A stretch of 32,059 nt of DNA, from assembly GCA_021787445.1 (NCBI GenBank), contig JAJYLV010000016.1:1-32059 (forward strand), read 5' to 3'. The position numbers and the translations under genes were made by a program. Below, piece after piece: positions 1-7,790 of this stretch (position 1 is its first letter; each line of letters begins with the position of its first letter). Below the pieces are notes generated by a model. It saw nothing but the letters and a program-made list of their open reading frames with translations. It had not been told where the DNA came from and ran no database searches. This DNA is from Chloroflexota bacterium. GTDB taxonomy: Bacteria > Chloroflexota > Limnocylindria > P2-11E.

Positions 1-1200
1 GCGCACCTGGCCCTCGGTCAGCAGGCGGTCGCTCGCCTTGGCCGCGGCCATCACGCGGTCGATCCGCTCGCGCGTCGGCTCGTAGCCCCGCTGCTCGAGC
101 CAGAAGACCACGTTCGACTCCCCGCTCATCGGACCGATCTCGATGCGCTGCTCGCGCCCGATGACGCTCGCGGGCACGCCCGAGTAGACGCGGTCGGCGA
201 GGGCGCGGTCGTTCTTGCGGAACGCCTTCACCACGGCGGCGGCATGCACCCCCGTCGCCGTCCGGAACGCGTCGCTCCCGAGCATCGGGTAGCTCGGCGG
301 GATCTCGACGCCGCACTCCTCCGACACGAGCTGCACGTACTCGACGAGCGGCGACAGGTCGTTGTCGATGAAGCCCCACAGGTACAGGTTCACCAGGAGC
401 TGGTCCATGGGGCTGTTCCCGACCCGCTCGCCGATGCCGAGGGCGCAGCCGTGGACGCGGTCGGCGAGCTCGGTCGCCGCGAGCGCGTTGATGAGGCCGA
501 GGCCTCGGTCGTTGTGGCCGTGAAAGTCGATCTTCACGTCGCGGCCGCGCACGATGTCGTCGCGCGCGAACTGGAGCAGGTTGCGCACGCCGTCGGGCGT
601 CGCGTGCCCGACGGTGTCGGAGAAGCAGATCCGCTTCGCGCCGCACGCGATCGCCGTCTCGTAGAGGGCGACCAGGGTGGCGGGATCGGCGCGCGTCGTG
701 TCCTCCGTCACGAACATGACCGGCAGCCCCTCCTGCGCGAGCGCCGTCACCGACTCCTCGACGCTCTGGAGCATCGCGTCGAGCGACCAGTCCTCCGCGT
801 ATCGCCGGATGGGGGACGAGCCGATGAACGCGCACGTCTCGATCGGGACGCCCGAGGCGACGGCGGCGCGGATCGCGGCCCGCACGTCGGCGCGGTGGGT
901 GCGGATGGCCTGGTTCGGCTTCAGCTTCACCAGCGTCGTCGTCTCGCGCGCGAGCTCGACGATCTCGTCGCGCGCCCGGTCGGACGCTCCGGGGAGGCCG
1001 ATGTCGGCGGTATCGATGCCGAGCGCGTCCATGAGGTGGAGGAGGCGCTTCTTGACCGCCAGCGAGGGGTTCCGCACCGACGGCCCCTGCAGCCCGTCGC
1101 GGAGGGTCTCGTCGTCGAGCTCGACCATGCGGTAGCCGGCCTTCTGCGCTCGGCCGTCGCGGTTCCAGTCGTAGACGAGGCGGTCGAGCTCGCTGCTCAT
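1..1200 (-). CDS. LeuA/homocitrate-synthase-like DRE-TIM acyltransferase, C-terminus cut by window edge
   Basis: Reading down from an ATG at 1200, the frame stays open for 400 codons to base 1, so the C-terminus lies outside the window. The protein has the signatures of the LeuA/homocitrate/citramalate synthase group: TLRDGLQ near residue 31, the metal-binding HGHND in the middle, GIGERVGN after it, and a late MSGESNV segment. Enzymes of this group condense acetyl-CoA with a 2-oxo acid; HMG-CoA-lyase-like members cleave instead. The exact substrate cannot be read from the sequence. The start ATG overlaps the TGA of the upstream lipoprotein gene (ATGA, 1197-1200), so the two are translationally coupled. 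The operon also holds a 2-oxoacid dehydrogenase E1 alpha and a branched-chain-amino-acid-type binding protein, which is compatible with branched-chain 2-oxoacid metabolism (inference). Confidence 0.85.
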   Translation of the reverse strand, partial: MSSELDRLVYDWNRDGRAQKAGYRMVELDDETLRDGLQGPSVRNPSLAVKKRLLHLMDALGIDTADIGLPGASDRARDEIVELARETTTLVKLKPNQAIRTHRADVRAAIRAAVASGVPIETCAFIGSSPIRRYAEDWSLDAMLQSVEESVTALAQEGLPVMFVTEDTTRADPATLVALYETAIACGAKRICFSDTVGHATPDGVRNLLQFARDDIVRGRDVKIDFHGHNDRGLGLINALAATELADRVHGCALGIGERVGNSPMDQLLVNLYLWGFIDNDLSPLVEYVQLVSEECGVEIPPSYPMLGSDAFRTATGVHAAAVVKAFRKNDRALADRVYSGVPASVIGREQRIEIGPMSGESNVVFWLEQRGYEPTRERIDRVMAAAKASDRLLTEGQVR

Positions 1201-2420
1201 GGCGAACGTGCCGGCGTCGCGGACGGACGCGGCGACGGCGTCGCGATCCCCGTACCGAGGTACGCGGCGAGCGCCGGTGCGACGGCCGATCCGGTCCACC
1301 GAACGTACGTCACGTCCTCCAGGTCGGCCCCGGCGTGCCGGTCCGCTGCGAAGGTGTACGTCGTCGCGATGAGCGGCATCGTGATCCTCTCCAGCGCGTC
1401 GCGCAGCCGGGCGCGGTCATCCGGGCCGGACGCCCGCGCGGCGGCCAGCAGGAGCGAGAGCGCGTCGTACGCCGTCGCCGCGTGAACGCTCGGCGTCCCG
1501 AAGCGCGCCGCGTAGGCGCGGAGGAACGCGTCCCGCGCCTGGTTCTCGGGCGTGGTCGGCCGTCCGTCGAAGGGCAGGACGCGGCGGCTCGAGGGCCAGA
1601 TGGCGCGTGCCGCGAGCTCCCGGTGGCCCTGGAGGTCGCGCGGCGTCGTCAGGTACGAGAGATAGAAGAGGGTCGGCGCCCCCGTCGCCTGCGCGGCCCG
1701 GGCGAGGGGCGCGCAGGCCGCGGCCGGTGCGGTGCAGTGAACGCTCTTCAGGACCGGCAGGCTCGAGCGTACGACCGGCGGGACGCTCCCGTCGGAGGGG
1801 AGCGGGATCCGCGTCAGCTGCTCGAGCTTGCGGCCGGCGAGCTCCGCCTCGAGAGCGTCCGCCTGCGGGTCGATCTGCTCCACGGGATCCGTGAGTACGA
1901 GCGACGGGCTGAGCGTGCGACGGATGACGACGTCGTTCACCTCGTCGGATGCGATGTCCGGCCACGTCGGCGCGAGGCCGAACGTCCAGCGCCCGCCGGC
2001 ATCGCGGACGGGGTCCGCGGGGAGGGGGAGCGTGAAGAGGACGGGAAGTGCGGCCGCGTCGACGGCGGCGCCGACGGTCTCGTCGTAGAGGATCGGCGTC
2101 CCGACGACGATCGCGTCCGTCGCGGCATCGACGGCGGCGGCGTGGAGATCGACGAGGAGCGTGGCATCGCTGCTCGCGGCGTCGACGACGTTCACCTTCA
2201 CGGGGAACGGCGTCTTGCCCTGCTGCTGGTCCAGCCACAGCTGCAGCGCGTCGCGCTGAGCGGCGCCGATCGCCTCGCGCGGGCCCGACAGGTCGAGGAG
2301 GGCGGTCACGTCGAGGACGCCCTTCCGCGGCGTGGGCGTCGGCGTCTCGATCGCGGGCGGGGGGGCGGCGCACGACGCGACGAGGACGCCGAAGAGGGCG
2401 AGAGCGCGGAGCGCCCTCAC
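1197..2420 (-). CDS. Substrate-binding lipoprotein, branched-chain amino acid ABC type (periplasmic-binding fold I)
   Basis: 407 residues from a GTG at 2420. The N-terminus is a short hydrophobic stretch ending in the lipobox VASC around residues 14-17, followed by a Pro/Thr-rich linker, as in lipid-anchored binding proteins. The body resembles the Peripla_BP_6/LivJ-type fold: VTALLDLSGP near the start, DAIVVGTPI, and a late ATAYDALSLLLAAA helix typical of the second lobe. It should bind a small ligand outside the membrane. No permease or ATPase gene is adjacent, so it is an orphan that either serves a transporter elsewhere or acts as a sensor. It starts 8 bases after the E1 alpha stop and overlaps the following LeuA-like gene by ATGA. 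No strong Shine-Dalgarno precedes the GTG, but the signal peptide makes the start convincing. Confidence 0.78.
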   Translation of the reverse strand: MRALRALALFGVLVASCAAPPPAIETPTPTPRKGVLDVTALLDLSGPREAIGAAQRDALQLWLDQQQGKTPFPVKVNVVDAASSDATLLVDLHAAAVDAATDAIVVGTPILYDETVGAAVDAAALPVLFTLPLPADPVRDAGGRWTFGLAPTWPDIASDEVNDVVIRRTLSPSLVLTDPVEQIDPQADALEAELAGRKLEQLTRIPLPSDGSVPPVVRSSLPVLKSVHCTAPAAACAPLARAAQATGAPTLFYLSYLTTPRDLQGHRELAARAIWPSSRRVLPFDGRPTTPENQARDAFLRAYAARFGTPSVHAATAYDALSLLLAAARASGPDDRARLRDALERITMPLIATTYTFAADRHAGADLEDVTYVRWTGSAVAPALAAYLGTGIATPSPRPSATPARSP

Positions 2421-2428
2421 GGGACGGC

Positions 2429-3475
2429 CTACGCGCGTGTGCCGTCGGGAGGCGGGTGTCCCTCCGCGTAGACGTGGCGCAAGAGGTCCTCGGGTCGAGG
2501 GTCGGGCGCGGCCTCGGCGGCGTCGATGGCGCTCTCGATCTCGGACGTGATCTCCGCGCGCATCGCGTCGAGCTCGGGCTCTCCGACGCCCTGGTCGAGC
2601 AGATACGCCCGCCCGCGCGCGACGGGGTCGCGCGCGCGCCACTCGGCGACCTCGTCCTTCGAGCGGTAGCGGCTGTCGTCGTCGTCGCTGGAGTGCGGCC
2701 GGTAGCGGTAGCAGGTCGTCTCGACGATCGACGGCCCCTCGCCGCGCCGAGCGCGGTCCGCGGCCCGTGTGGTCTTCTCGTACACGTCGAGGACGTCCAT
2801 CCCGTCCGCGAGCAGGCCGGGGATGCCGTACCCCTTCGCTCGCTCGTGCGGCGCCGCCGACATCTGGAGCGCGTTGGGCGTCGAGATCGCGTAAAGGTTG
2901 TTCTCGATGATGAAGACGACGGGGAGGTCGTGGACGGCGGCGAAGTTCACCGCCTCGTGGAAGTCGCCTGGGCTCGTCGAGCCGTCGCCGCCATAGGTGA
3001 AGACGATCCCCTCCTCCTTGCGCATCTTGAGCGCGAGGGCGATGCCGGCGGCCTGCGGGAACTGGGTCGCGATGCAGACGGAGCCCGTCACGATCTTCGC
3101 CTCGGGGTCGCTGAACTGGTTCACGATCTGTCGTCCGGCGGAGTTCGGGTCGGTCGCCTTGGCGAAGACGCCGAGGAACTGATCCGTCGCGTCCTGGCCG
3201 AGGACGAGCGCGACCCCGACGTCGCGGTAGTACGGGTGGACCCAGTCCGTGCCCCTGCGGATGCACCACGCCGATCCGACCTCGGCGGCTTCCTGCCCGT
3301 CGGCGACGCCGACGAACGCGGCGCGGCCCATGCGGTTGAGCTGCATCATCCGCTCGCCGATCATCCGGCACTCGAGCATCTTCCGGTACATCCCCTTGAC
3401 GTCGTCGAGCGCCAGCCCGAGCGCTTCGTGACGCGGCCGCGCGGCTGGGGAGGACGCCTTCGTCCGGACCGCCAT
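2429..3475 (-). CDS. Thiamine-diphosphate-dependent 2-oxoacid dehydrogenase E1, alpha subunit
   Basis: 348 residues, a normal length for an E1 alpha chain. The thiamine diphosphate/Mg site is clear: GDG at 163-165 followed about 26 residues later by ENN at 191-193. Upstream are the family blocks for the active-site region (RMIGERM, DWVHPYYRD). The segment HSSDDDDSRYR corresponds to the phosphorylation-loop region and looks more like branched-chain 2-oxoacid dehydrogenase than pyruvate dehydrogenase; that assignment is inference. E1 alpha decarboxylates a 2-oxo acid together with E1 beta and passes the acyl group to lipoyl-E2. No E1 beta, E2 or E3 gene lies in the window, which is unusual because alpha and beta are normally adjacent. 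The start ATG lies two bases beyond the TGA of the upstream membrane protein gene. Confidence 0.9.
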   Translation of the reverse strand: MAVRTKASSPAARPRHEALGLALDDVKGMYRKMLECRMIGERMMQLNRMGRAAFVGVADGQEAAEVGSAWCIRRGTDWVHPYYRDVGVALVLGQDATDQFLGVFAKATDPNSAGRQIVNQFSDPEAKIVTGSVCIATQFPQAAGIALALKMRKEEGIVFTYGGDGSTSPGDFHEAVNFAAVHDLPVVFIIENNLYAISTPNALQMSAAPHERAKGYGIPGLLADGMDVLDVYEKTTRAADRARRGEGPSIVETTCYRYRPHSSDDDDSRYRSKDEVAEWRARDPVARGRAYLLDQGVGEPELDAMRAEITSEIESAIDAAEAAPDPRPEDLLRHVYAEGHPPPDGTRA

Positions 3476-3477
3476 CG

Positions 3478-4029
3478 TCACGCGAATGGTACGTCGGGGC
3501 GGACCCACAGCGGGACCGCGACGGCGACGAGCCACAGCGCGATCGCGACGTGTCCCGCCTGCGCCGCCTCGTCCCCGGCGCGTGCGCCGAAGACGATCGG
3601 CAGCGCGGCAGCGGCGAAGGCCGCCACGCCGAGCGCCGCCGTCACGACGCCGAGAGCCCGAGGGAGCACGGCCGTCTCGGCCCACATCTTCCCGATCGTC
3701 CACCACCACATGCCGAGGAGCACGAGCGCCGCGGGCCGGGCTGCGGGGTCGATTGCGCCAACGATCCCGATCGCTCCGTGAGCGACGCCGGTGATGGTGC
3801 CGAGGATCGCGCCGCTGCGGCGCACGGAGGCGTGGCGCGGATGGACCGACGCGATGAGCGGCAGCAGCAGCGGATAGCCGACCGCGATGAGCGTGTCGTA
3901 GACGTCGCTCCCCGCGGGGACGACGGCGAGACCAAGGTGGGCGAGGGCCGCGAGAACGCTCCAGCCCGCTGCCTTGCGGGCGTCGAGGAGCTCGCCGACT
4001 ACCTCCCCTTGATGCCCTTCTCGTCCCAC
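3478..4029 (-). CDS. Small polytopic membrane protein of unknown function
   Basis: 183 residues, strongly hydrophobic, with about six predicted membrane helices: around residues 17-36, 44-62, 71-92, 101-117, 124-148 and 158-176. There are no cysteines and no recognisable catalytic motif. The fourth helix carries a striking MWWWTIGKMW sequence. I do not recognise the family. The only in-frame standard start near the N-terminus is the ATG at 4029, which would overlap the end of the 3-hydroxyacyl-CoA dehydrogenase gene by 31 bases. A Shine-Dalgarno-like AAGGGGAGG sits at the end of that gene, but no ATG, GTG or TTG follows it at normal spacing. Its place inside the operon argues for a real gene with a role linked to acyl-CoA or 2-oxoacid metabolism, perhaps transport. 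Confidence 0.65.
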   Translation of the reverse strand: MGREGHQGEVVGELLDARKAAGWSVLAALAHLGLAVVPAGSDVYDTLIAVGYPLLLPLIASVHPRHASVRRSGAILGTITGVAHGAIGIVGAIDPAARPAALVLLGMWWWTIGKMWAETAVLPRALGVVTAALGVAAFAAAALPIVFGARAGDEAAQAGHVAIALWLVAVAVPLWVRPDVPFA

Positions 4030-4871
4030 TCGTAGAAGCCCCGACCCGTCTTCTTCCCGAGGCGCCCCGCGGCGACCATCCGCTTGAGCAGAGGCGGCGG
4101 CGCCATCCGCGGCTCCTTGAACTCCTCGAAGAACACGTTGCCGACGTGGTAGGCGATGTCGAGACCGGTGTAGTCGAGCAGCTCGAACGGCCCCATCGGG
4201 TGGCGCAGCCCGTTCTTCACCGCGGTGTCGATGTCCTCGACGCTCGCGATCCCCTGCTCGAGGACGCGGATGGCGTCGAGCATGTACGGCACCAGGAGAC
4301 GGTTGACGATGAACCCGGCCACGTCCTTCGAGACGACCGGGACCTTCCCGATCCTCTCGACGAAGGCCCGGAGCGTAGCGACCGTCTCGTCGCTCGTCGT
4401 GACGGCCCGCACGACCTCGACCAGGGGCATCACCGGCGCGGGGTTGAAGAAGTGCAGGCCGGCGAAGCGCTGCGGGCGCTTCGTGGTCACGGCCATGTCG
4501 ACGATCGGGAGGCTCGACGTGTTCGACGCGAAGATGGCCGACGGCGGGCAGAGGGCGTCGAGCTCCTCGAAGACCTTCCGCTTGACGTCGGCGATCTCGA
4601 GAACGGCCTCGATGACGAGGTCGCGGTCGCGGAACGCCTCGAAGGAGGTCGACGCGCCGATCCGCCCGCGCGCCGCCTTCGCGTCCGCCTCGCTCATGCG
4701 GCCGGCCTTCACGACACGCGCGAGCGAGCTATCGATGCCTTTCCACCCTCTGTCGATGGCCGCCTGATCGACCTCGCGCACGGTCACGGGAAAGCCCGCC
4801 GCGGCGATCACCTGCGCGATCCCCGATCCCATCGCCCCGAAGCCCACGACGCCCACGCGCTCGATGGCCAT
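3999..4871 (-). CDS. 3-hydroxyacyl-CoA (3-hydroxybutyryl-CoA) dehydrogenase, NAD-dependent
   Basis: 290 residues, the normal length of the short single-function enzymes (Hbd/PaaH type). The N-terminal Rossmann motif GFGAMGSG occupies residues 10-17. The SNTSSLPI block (116-123) and the GLHFFNPAP block (138-146, with catalytic His140) are standard for the family. The C-terminal dimerisation domain contains NRLLVPYMLDA and ends with GRGFYEW. The enzyme oxidises (3S)-hydroxyacyl-CoA to 3-oxoacyl-CoA in beta-oxidation or butyrate-type pathways; chain-length preference cannot be told. The ATG at 4871 is preceded by GGGAGG at good spacing. It is the first gene of the minus-strand operon and is transcribed divergently from molybdenum hydroxylase cluster 1 across only 58 bases. 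Confidence 0.93.
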   Translation of the reverse strand: MAIERVGVVGFGAMGSGIAQVIAAAGFPVTVREVDQAAIDRGWKGIDSSLARVVKAGRMSEADAKAARGRIGASTSFEAFRDRDLVIEAVLEIADVKRKVFEELDALCPPSAIFASNTSSLPIVDMAVTTKRPQRFAGLHFFNPAPVMPLVEVVRAVTTSDETVATLRAFVERIGKVPVVSKDVAGFIVNRLLVPYMLDAIRVLEQGIASVEDIDTAVKNGLRHPMGPFELLDYTGLDIAYHVGNVFFEEFKEPRMAPPPLLKRMVAAGRLGKKTGRGFYEWDEKGIKGR

Positions 4872-4902
4872 CACACGCCTCCCGACGAACGGCTGTAGCG
4901 CG

Positions 4903-4927
4903 CCGAAGGCTAGTTGATAGGCTTCGG
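4903..4927 (+). promoter_or_regulatory. Divergent promoter region with leaderless -10 box and inverted repeat before cluster 1
   Basis: Between the two divergent starts (4871 minus, 4930 plus), CCGAAG at 4903-4908 is mirrored by CTTCGG at 4922-4927, with 13 bases between. A -10-like TAGGCT at 4918-4923 lies exactly six bases before the GTG at 4930, which puts the predicted transcription start on the start codon itself. The inverted repeat straddles this -10 box, so a repressor bound there would block initiation. This is read from sequence and position only. Confidence 0.45.
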
Positions 4928-4929
4928 TC

Positions 4930-5433
4930 GTGCCCACCGTGAGACCGAGCGGCCCCGGCGCGGTCGACGTCGAGCTCGACGTCAACGGGATCCGGACCCC
5001 TCTCCACGTCGCGCCGCATACGACCCTCCTCGACGCGCTCCGCGAGGACGTCGGCCTTCTGGGTGCGAAGAAGGTCTGCGACGAGGGGACCTGCGGCGCG
5101 TGCACCCTCCTCGTCGACGGGCGGGCGGTCTACGCCTGCATGACGCTCGCGGTCGCGTGCGCCGGGAGATCGGTCGAGACGGTCGAGGGCCTCGCGCGCG
5201 ACGGCGAGCTCCATCCGGTGCAGGAGGCCTTCATCGCGCACGACGCTTTCCAGTGCGGCTTCTGCACCCCCGGGCAGATCATGTCGGTCGTCGCGCTGCT
5301 GCGCGCGACGCCCTCGCCGAGCGCCGACGAGGTCATGCGCGCCGTCTCCGGGAACCTCTGCCGCTGCGGCGCGTACCCGAACATCGTCGAGGCCGCGCTC
5401 GCCGCGGCCCGCAAGGGCAAGGAAAGACCATGA
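4930..5433 (+). CDS. Molybdenum hydroxylase cluster 1, 2Fe-2S subunit (CoxS/XdhC-terminal type)
   Basis: 167 residues from a GTG at 4930. It has both iron-sulfur sites of the family. The plant-ferredoxin-type site uses Cys50, Cys55, Cys58 and Cys70 (motif CDEGTCGAC). The second site, in the four-helix domain, uses Cys109, Cys112, Cys144 and Cys146 (CGFC and CRC). It relays electrons from the molybdopterin centre to the FAD subunit. No signal peptide is present, so this enzyme should be cytoplasmic, in contrast to cluster 2. An alternative in-frame GTG lies at 4939, but the -10 box placement favours 4930. The stop overlaps the start of the Mo subunit gene (ATGA). It is the first gene of a four-gene plus-strand operon. 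Confidence 0.93.
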   Translation: MPTVRPSGPGAVDVELDVNGIRTPLHVAPHTTLLDALREDVGLLGAKKVCDEGTCGACTLLVDGRAVYACMTLAVACAGRSVETVEGLARDGELHPVQEAFIAHDAFQCGFCTPGQIMSVVALLRATPSPSADEVMRAVSGNLCRCGAYPNIVEAALAAARKGKERP

Positions 5434-7790
5434 AGGGGGAGCGAGGATCGGGCTCCGCCGGTCCGAGCGACCCGCCGCGAAGCGAGGCCGCGGGCCGAGC
5501 CGACGGCGATCGAGCACGGGTCGTCCGTACCCGCAACGAGTTCGAGGGCGAGGTGATGGAGCAGCTCGCGCTCGTTCAGGGCGACGACGCCGAGGCGTGG
5601 GCGGCGGATGCGGTCCTCACGATCGTCGGGCGCCCGCAGCGTCGCGTCGAGGGCGCCGCGAAGGTCACCGGACGCGCCCGCTACACGCACGACATCCGGC
5701 TGCCCGGGACGCTCCACGCGCGCATCCTCCGCAGTCCACATCCGCGCGCGCGCGTCCGGCACGTCGACGCGAGCCGGGCCCTCGCCCTGGCGGGCGTCCG
5801 GGGCGTCCTCCATCGCTTCAACACGCCGAAGACGGCGTTCCGCGGCGAGGAGACGATCTTCCGCGAGGAGGTGCGCTTCGTCGGCGACGAGGTCGCCGCC
5901 GTGGCGGCCGACACCGAGGCGATCGCGGAGGCCGCGCTTTCGCTCATCGTCGTCGACTACGAGGTGCTCCCGCACGTCGTCGACCTCGAGGAGGCCATCG
6001 ACGCGGCATCGCCCCGCATCGACGAGAAGGGGAACGTCCTCGACGCGGACCGGTATGAGCGTGGCGACGTGCGGAAGGAGTTCGCCGCGGCGGACGTCGT
6101 CGTCGAGGGGACCTACCGCACCTCGACGCAGCTGCACAACTCGCTCGAGACGCACGGAGCGGTCGCCGTCTGGGACGGCGATCAGCTCACCGTGTACGAG
6201 TCGACGCAACACGTCTTCGGCGTGCGCGAAGGGCTGCGGAACGCCTTGCACCTTCCGCTGGCGAACATCCGCGTGCTCTGCGACCACATGGGCGGCGGCT
6301 TCGGCTCGAAGGGCGGTATCGGCAAGTACACGATCGTCGCCGCGCTCTTCGCGCGCGAGATCGGCGCTCCCGTCCGCTGTGTGCTCGACCGCCACGAGGA
6401 GAACGTCGCCGCCGGCAACCGCTCCGCGACGCTCCAGCGCGTGAGGGCCGCCGGGAAGGACGGGCGCATCACCGCGATCGCGCACGAGTCGTGGTCGAAC
6501 GTCGGTCAGGCGCGGTGGGTCGCCGATCCGACGGGCCCGACGAAGGGCCTCTACGACGTCCCGAACGTCCTCGCCCACGCGCACCGCGTCTTGACGAACA
6601 CCGGCTCGCTCGCGGCGTTCCGCGCGCCGGGGTACGTGGAGGGGACGTTCGCCCTCGAGTCGGCGATCGACGAGCTCGCCGACGGCATGGGCGTCGATCC
6701 CCTCGCGCTGAGGCGCCGCCACGCCGGATCCCAGGTCGACCCCGTCAGCAAGATGCGCTACTCGCTGAAGCGCCTCGTCGACTGCTACGACATCGGCGCG
6801 GAGGAGATCGGGTGGTCGCGCCGCGCGCGCGGCGGCCTACGCGGCTCGGCCCCGGGCCTGAGGCGAGGCCTCGGAATGGCCTCGCAGCTGTGGAGCGGGG
6901 GCGGGACGCCGCCGGCGTACGCGACGGTGCATCTCAACCCCGACGGCACCGCGGTGGTGCGGATCGGCACGCAAGACATCGGCACGGGCACACGCACCGT
7001 CATCGCGCAGGTGTGCGCCGAGGAGCTCGGTATCGACGTGCGTGGCGTGCGCGTCGAGATCGGCGACACCGACGCCCCGTACGCCCCCATCTCCGCCGGA
7101 TCGCTCACCGTCGCGTCGATCACGCCCGCCGTCCGCCTCGCCGCGAAGGACGCCCGCGAGCAGCTCCTCGACGTCGCGTCGGGCGTGCTAGAGGTCGGCC
7201 GCGCCGAGCTGCGCGTCGAGGGCGGCGCGGTCGTCAGCCGGGGCGCGCGCACGCCCATCGCGAAGGTCTTCGAGGACCTGGAGAACTACACCGTCATCGG
7301 CAAAGGCTCGCGGATGCCGAACCCCGACGACATCGTCCTCAAGACGTTCGGCGCGCACTTCGCCGAGGTCGAGGTCGATCCGGCGACGGGGATGGTCGTC
7401 GTCGAGCGGGTCGTCGCGGTGCACGACGTCGGGCGGATCGTGGATCCGCTCACCGCGCGCTCGCAGGTGGAGGGCGGGGTGATCCAGGCGCTGGGCTTCG
7501 CGCTCTCGGAAGAGCGCGTCGTCGACAAGCCGACCGGGCGGGTCCTCACGAGCGGCCTCGAGACGTACAAGGTCCCGACCGTGCGCGACGTCCCGCGGAT
7601 CGTCGTGCGCTTCGTCGACGTCCCCGATACCGTGGCGAACAACGTGGGCGCCAAGGGGCTGGGCGAGCCGCCCATCATCCCCGCGGCGGCCGCCGTCGCG
7701 AACGCCGTCGCGAACGGGCTCGGCGTGCGCATCCGGCACCTGCCCCTCACGCCGCGGCGGGTGCTCGACGCGCTGGCGGCGGCGTCGTGA
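5430..7790 (+). CDS. Molybdenum hydroxylase cluster 1, molybdopterin-binding catalytic subunit (xanthine dehydrogenase-like loop)
   Basis: 786 residues. The Mo-cofactor signatures are in order: GRPQRRVEGAAKVTG (67-81) opening the aldehyde oxidase/xanthine dehydrogenase a/b hammerhead domain, MGGGFGSK (287-294), the substrate-pocket arginine loop AAFRAPG (395-401), QDIGTGTRT near the middle of the second half, and GAKGLGE with the presumed catalytic Glu746. The loop resembles xanthine dehydrogenases and lacks the AYxCSFR of true carbon monoxide dehydrogenase, so this is not CoxL. The reaction is hydroxylation of a heterocycle or aldehyde; the substrate is unknown. The first roughly 60 residues are an unusual polar extension. 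An internal ATG at 5556 behind GAGG could be the true start, although the ATGA overlap with the 2Fe-2S gene favours 5430. Confidence 0.92.
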   Translation: MKGERGSGSAGPSDPPRSEAAGRADGDRARVVRTRNEFEGEVMEQLALVQGDDAEAWAADAVLTIVGRPQRRVEGAAKVTGRARYTHDIRLPGTLHARILRSPHPRARVRHVDASRALALAGVRGVLHRFNTPKTAFRGEETIFREEVRFVGDEVAAVAADTEAIAEAALSLIVVDYEVLPHVVDLEEAIDAASPRIDEKGNVLDADRYERGDVRKEFAAADVVVEGTYRTSTQLHNSLETHGAVAVWDGDQLTVYESTQHVFGVREGLRNALHLPLANIRVLCDHMGGGFGSKGGIGKYTIVAALFAREIGAPVRCVLDRHEENVAAGNRSATLQRVRAAGKDGRITAIAHESWSNVGQARWVADPTGPTKGLYDVPNVLAHAHRVLTNTGSLAAFRAPGYVEGTFALESAIDELADGMGVDPLALRRRHAGSQVDPVSKMRYSLKRLVDCYDIGAEEIGWSRRARGGLRGSAPGLRRGLGMASQLWSGGGTPPAYATVHLNPDGTAVVRIGTQDIGTGTRTVIAQVCAEELGIDVRGVRVEIGDTDAPYAPISAGSLTVASITPAVRLAAKDAREQLLDVASGVLEVGRAELRVEGGAVVSRGARTPIAKVFEDLENYTVIGKGSRMPNPDDIVLKTFGAHFAEVEVDPATGMVVVERVVAVHDVGRIVDPLTARSQVEGGVIQALGFALSEERVVDKPTGRVLTSGLETYKVPTVRDVPRIVVRFVDVPDTVANNVGAKGLGEPPIIPAAAAVANAVANGLGVRIRHLPLTPRRVLDALAAAS

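Noticed and set aside
244-1485. Long plus-strand open frame opposite the LeuA-like gene
   Set aside because: Its translation is Arg/Val/Asp-rich with no recognisable motif, and the minus strand of 1-1200 encodes a clear LeuA-family protein. High GC produces such antisense frames throughout the window.
2048-3781. Plus-strand 577-codon open frame
   Set aside because: It is antisense to the binding lipoprotein, E1 alpha and membrane protein genes, and its composition is that of a GC-rich shadow frame.
5430-7790. Cluster 1 as a true aerobic carbon monoxide dehydrogenase (CoxL form I)
   Set aside because: The loop is AAFRAPG; the AYxCSFR copper-binding motif of form I is absent, and no CoxDEF-type genes are present.
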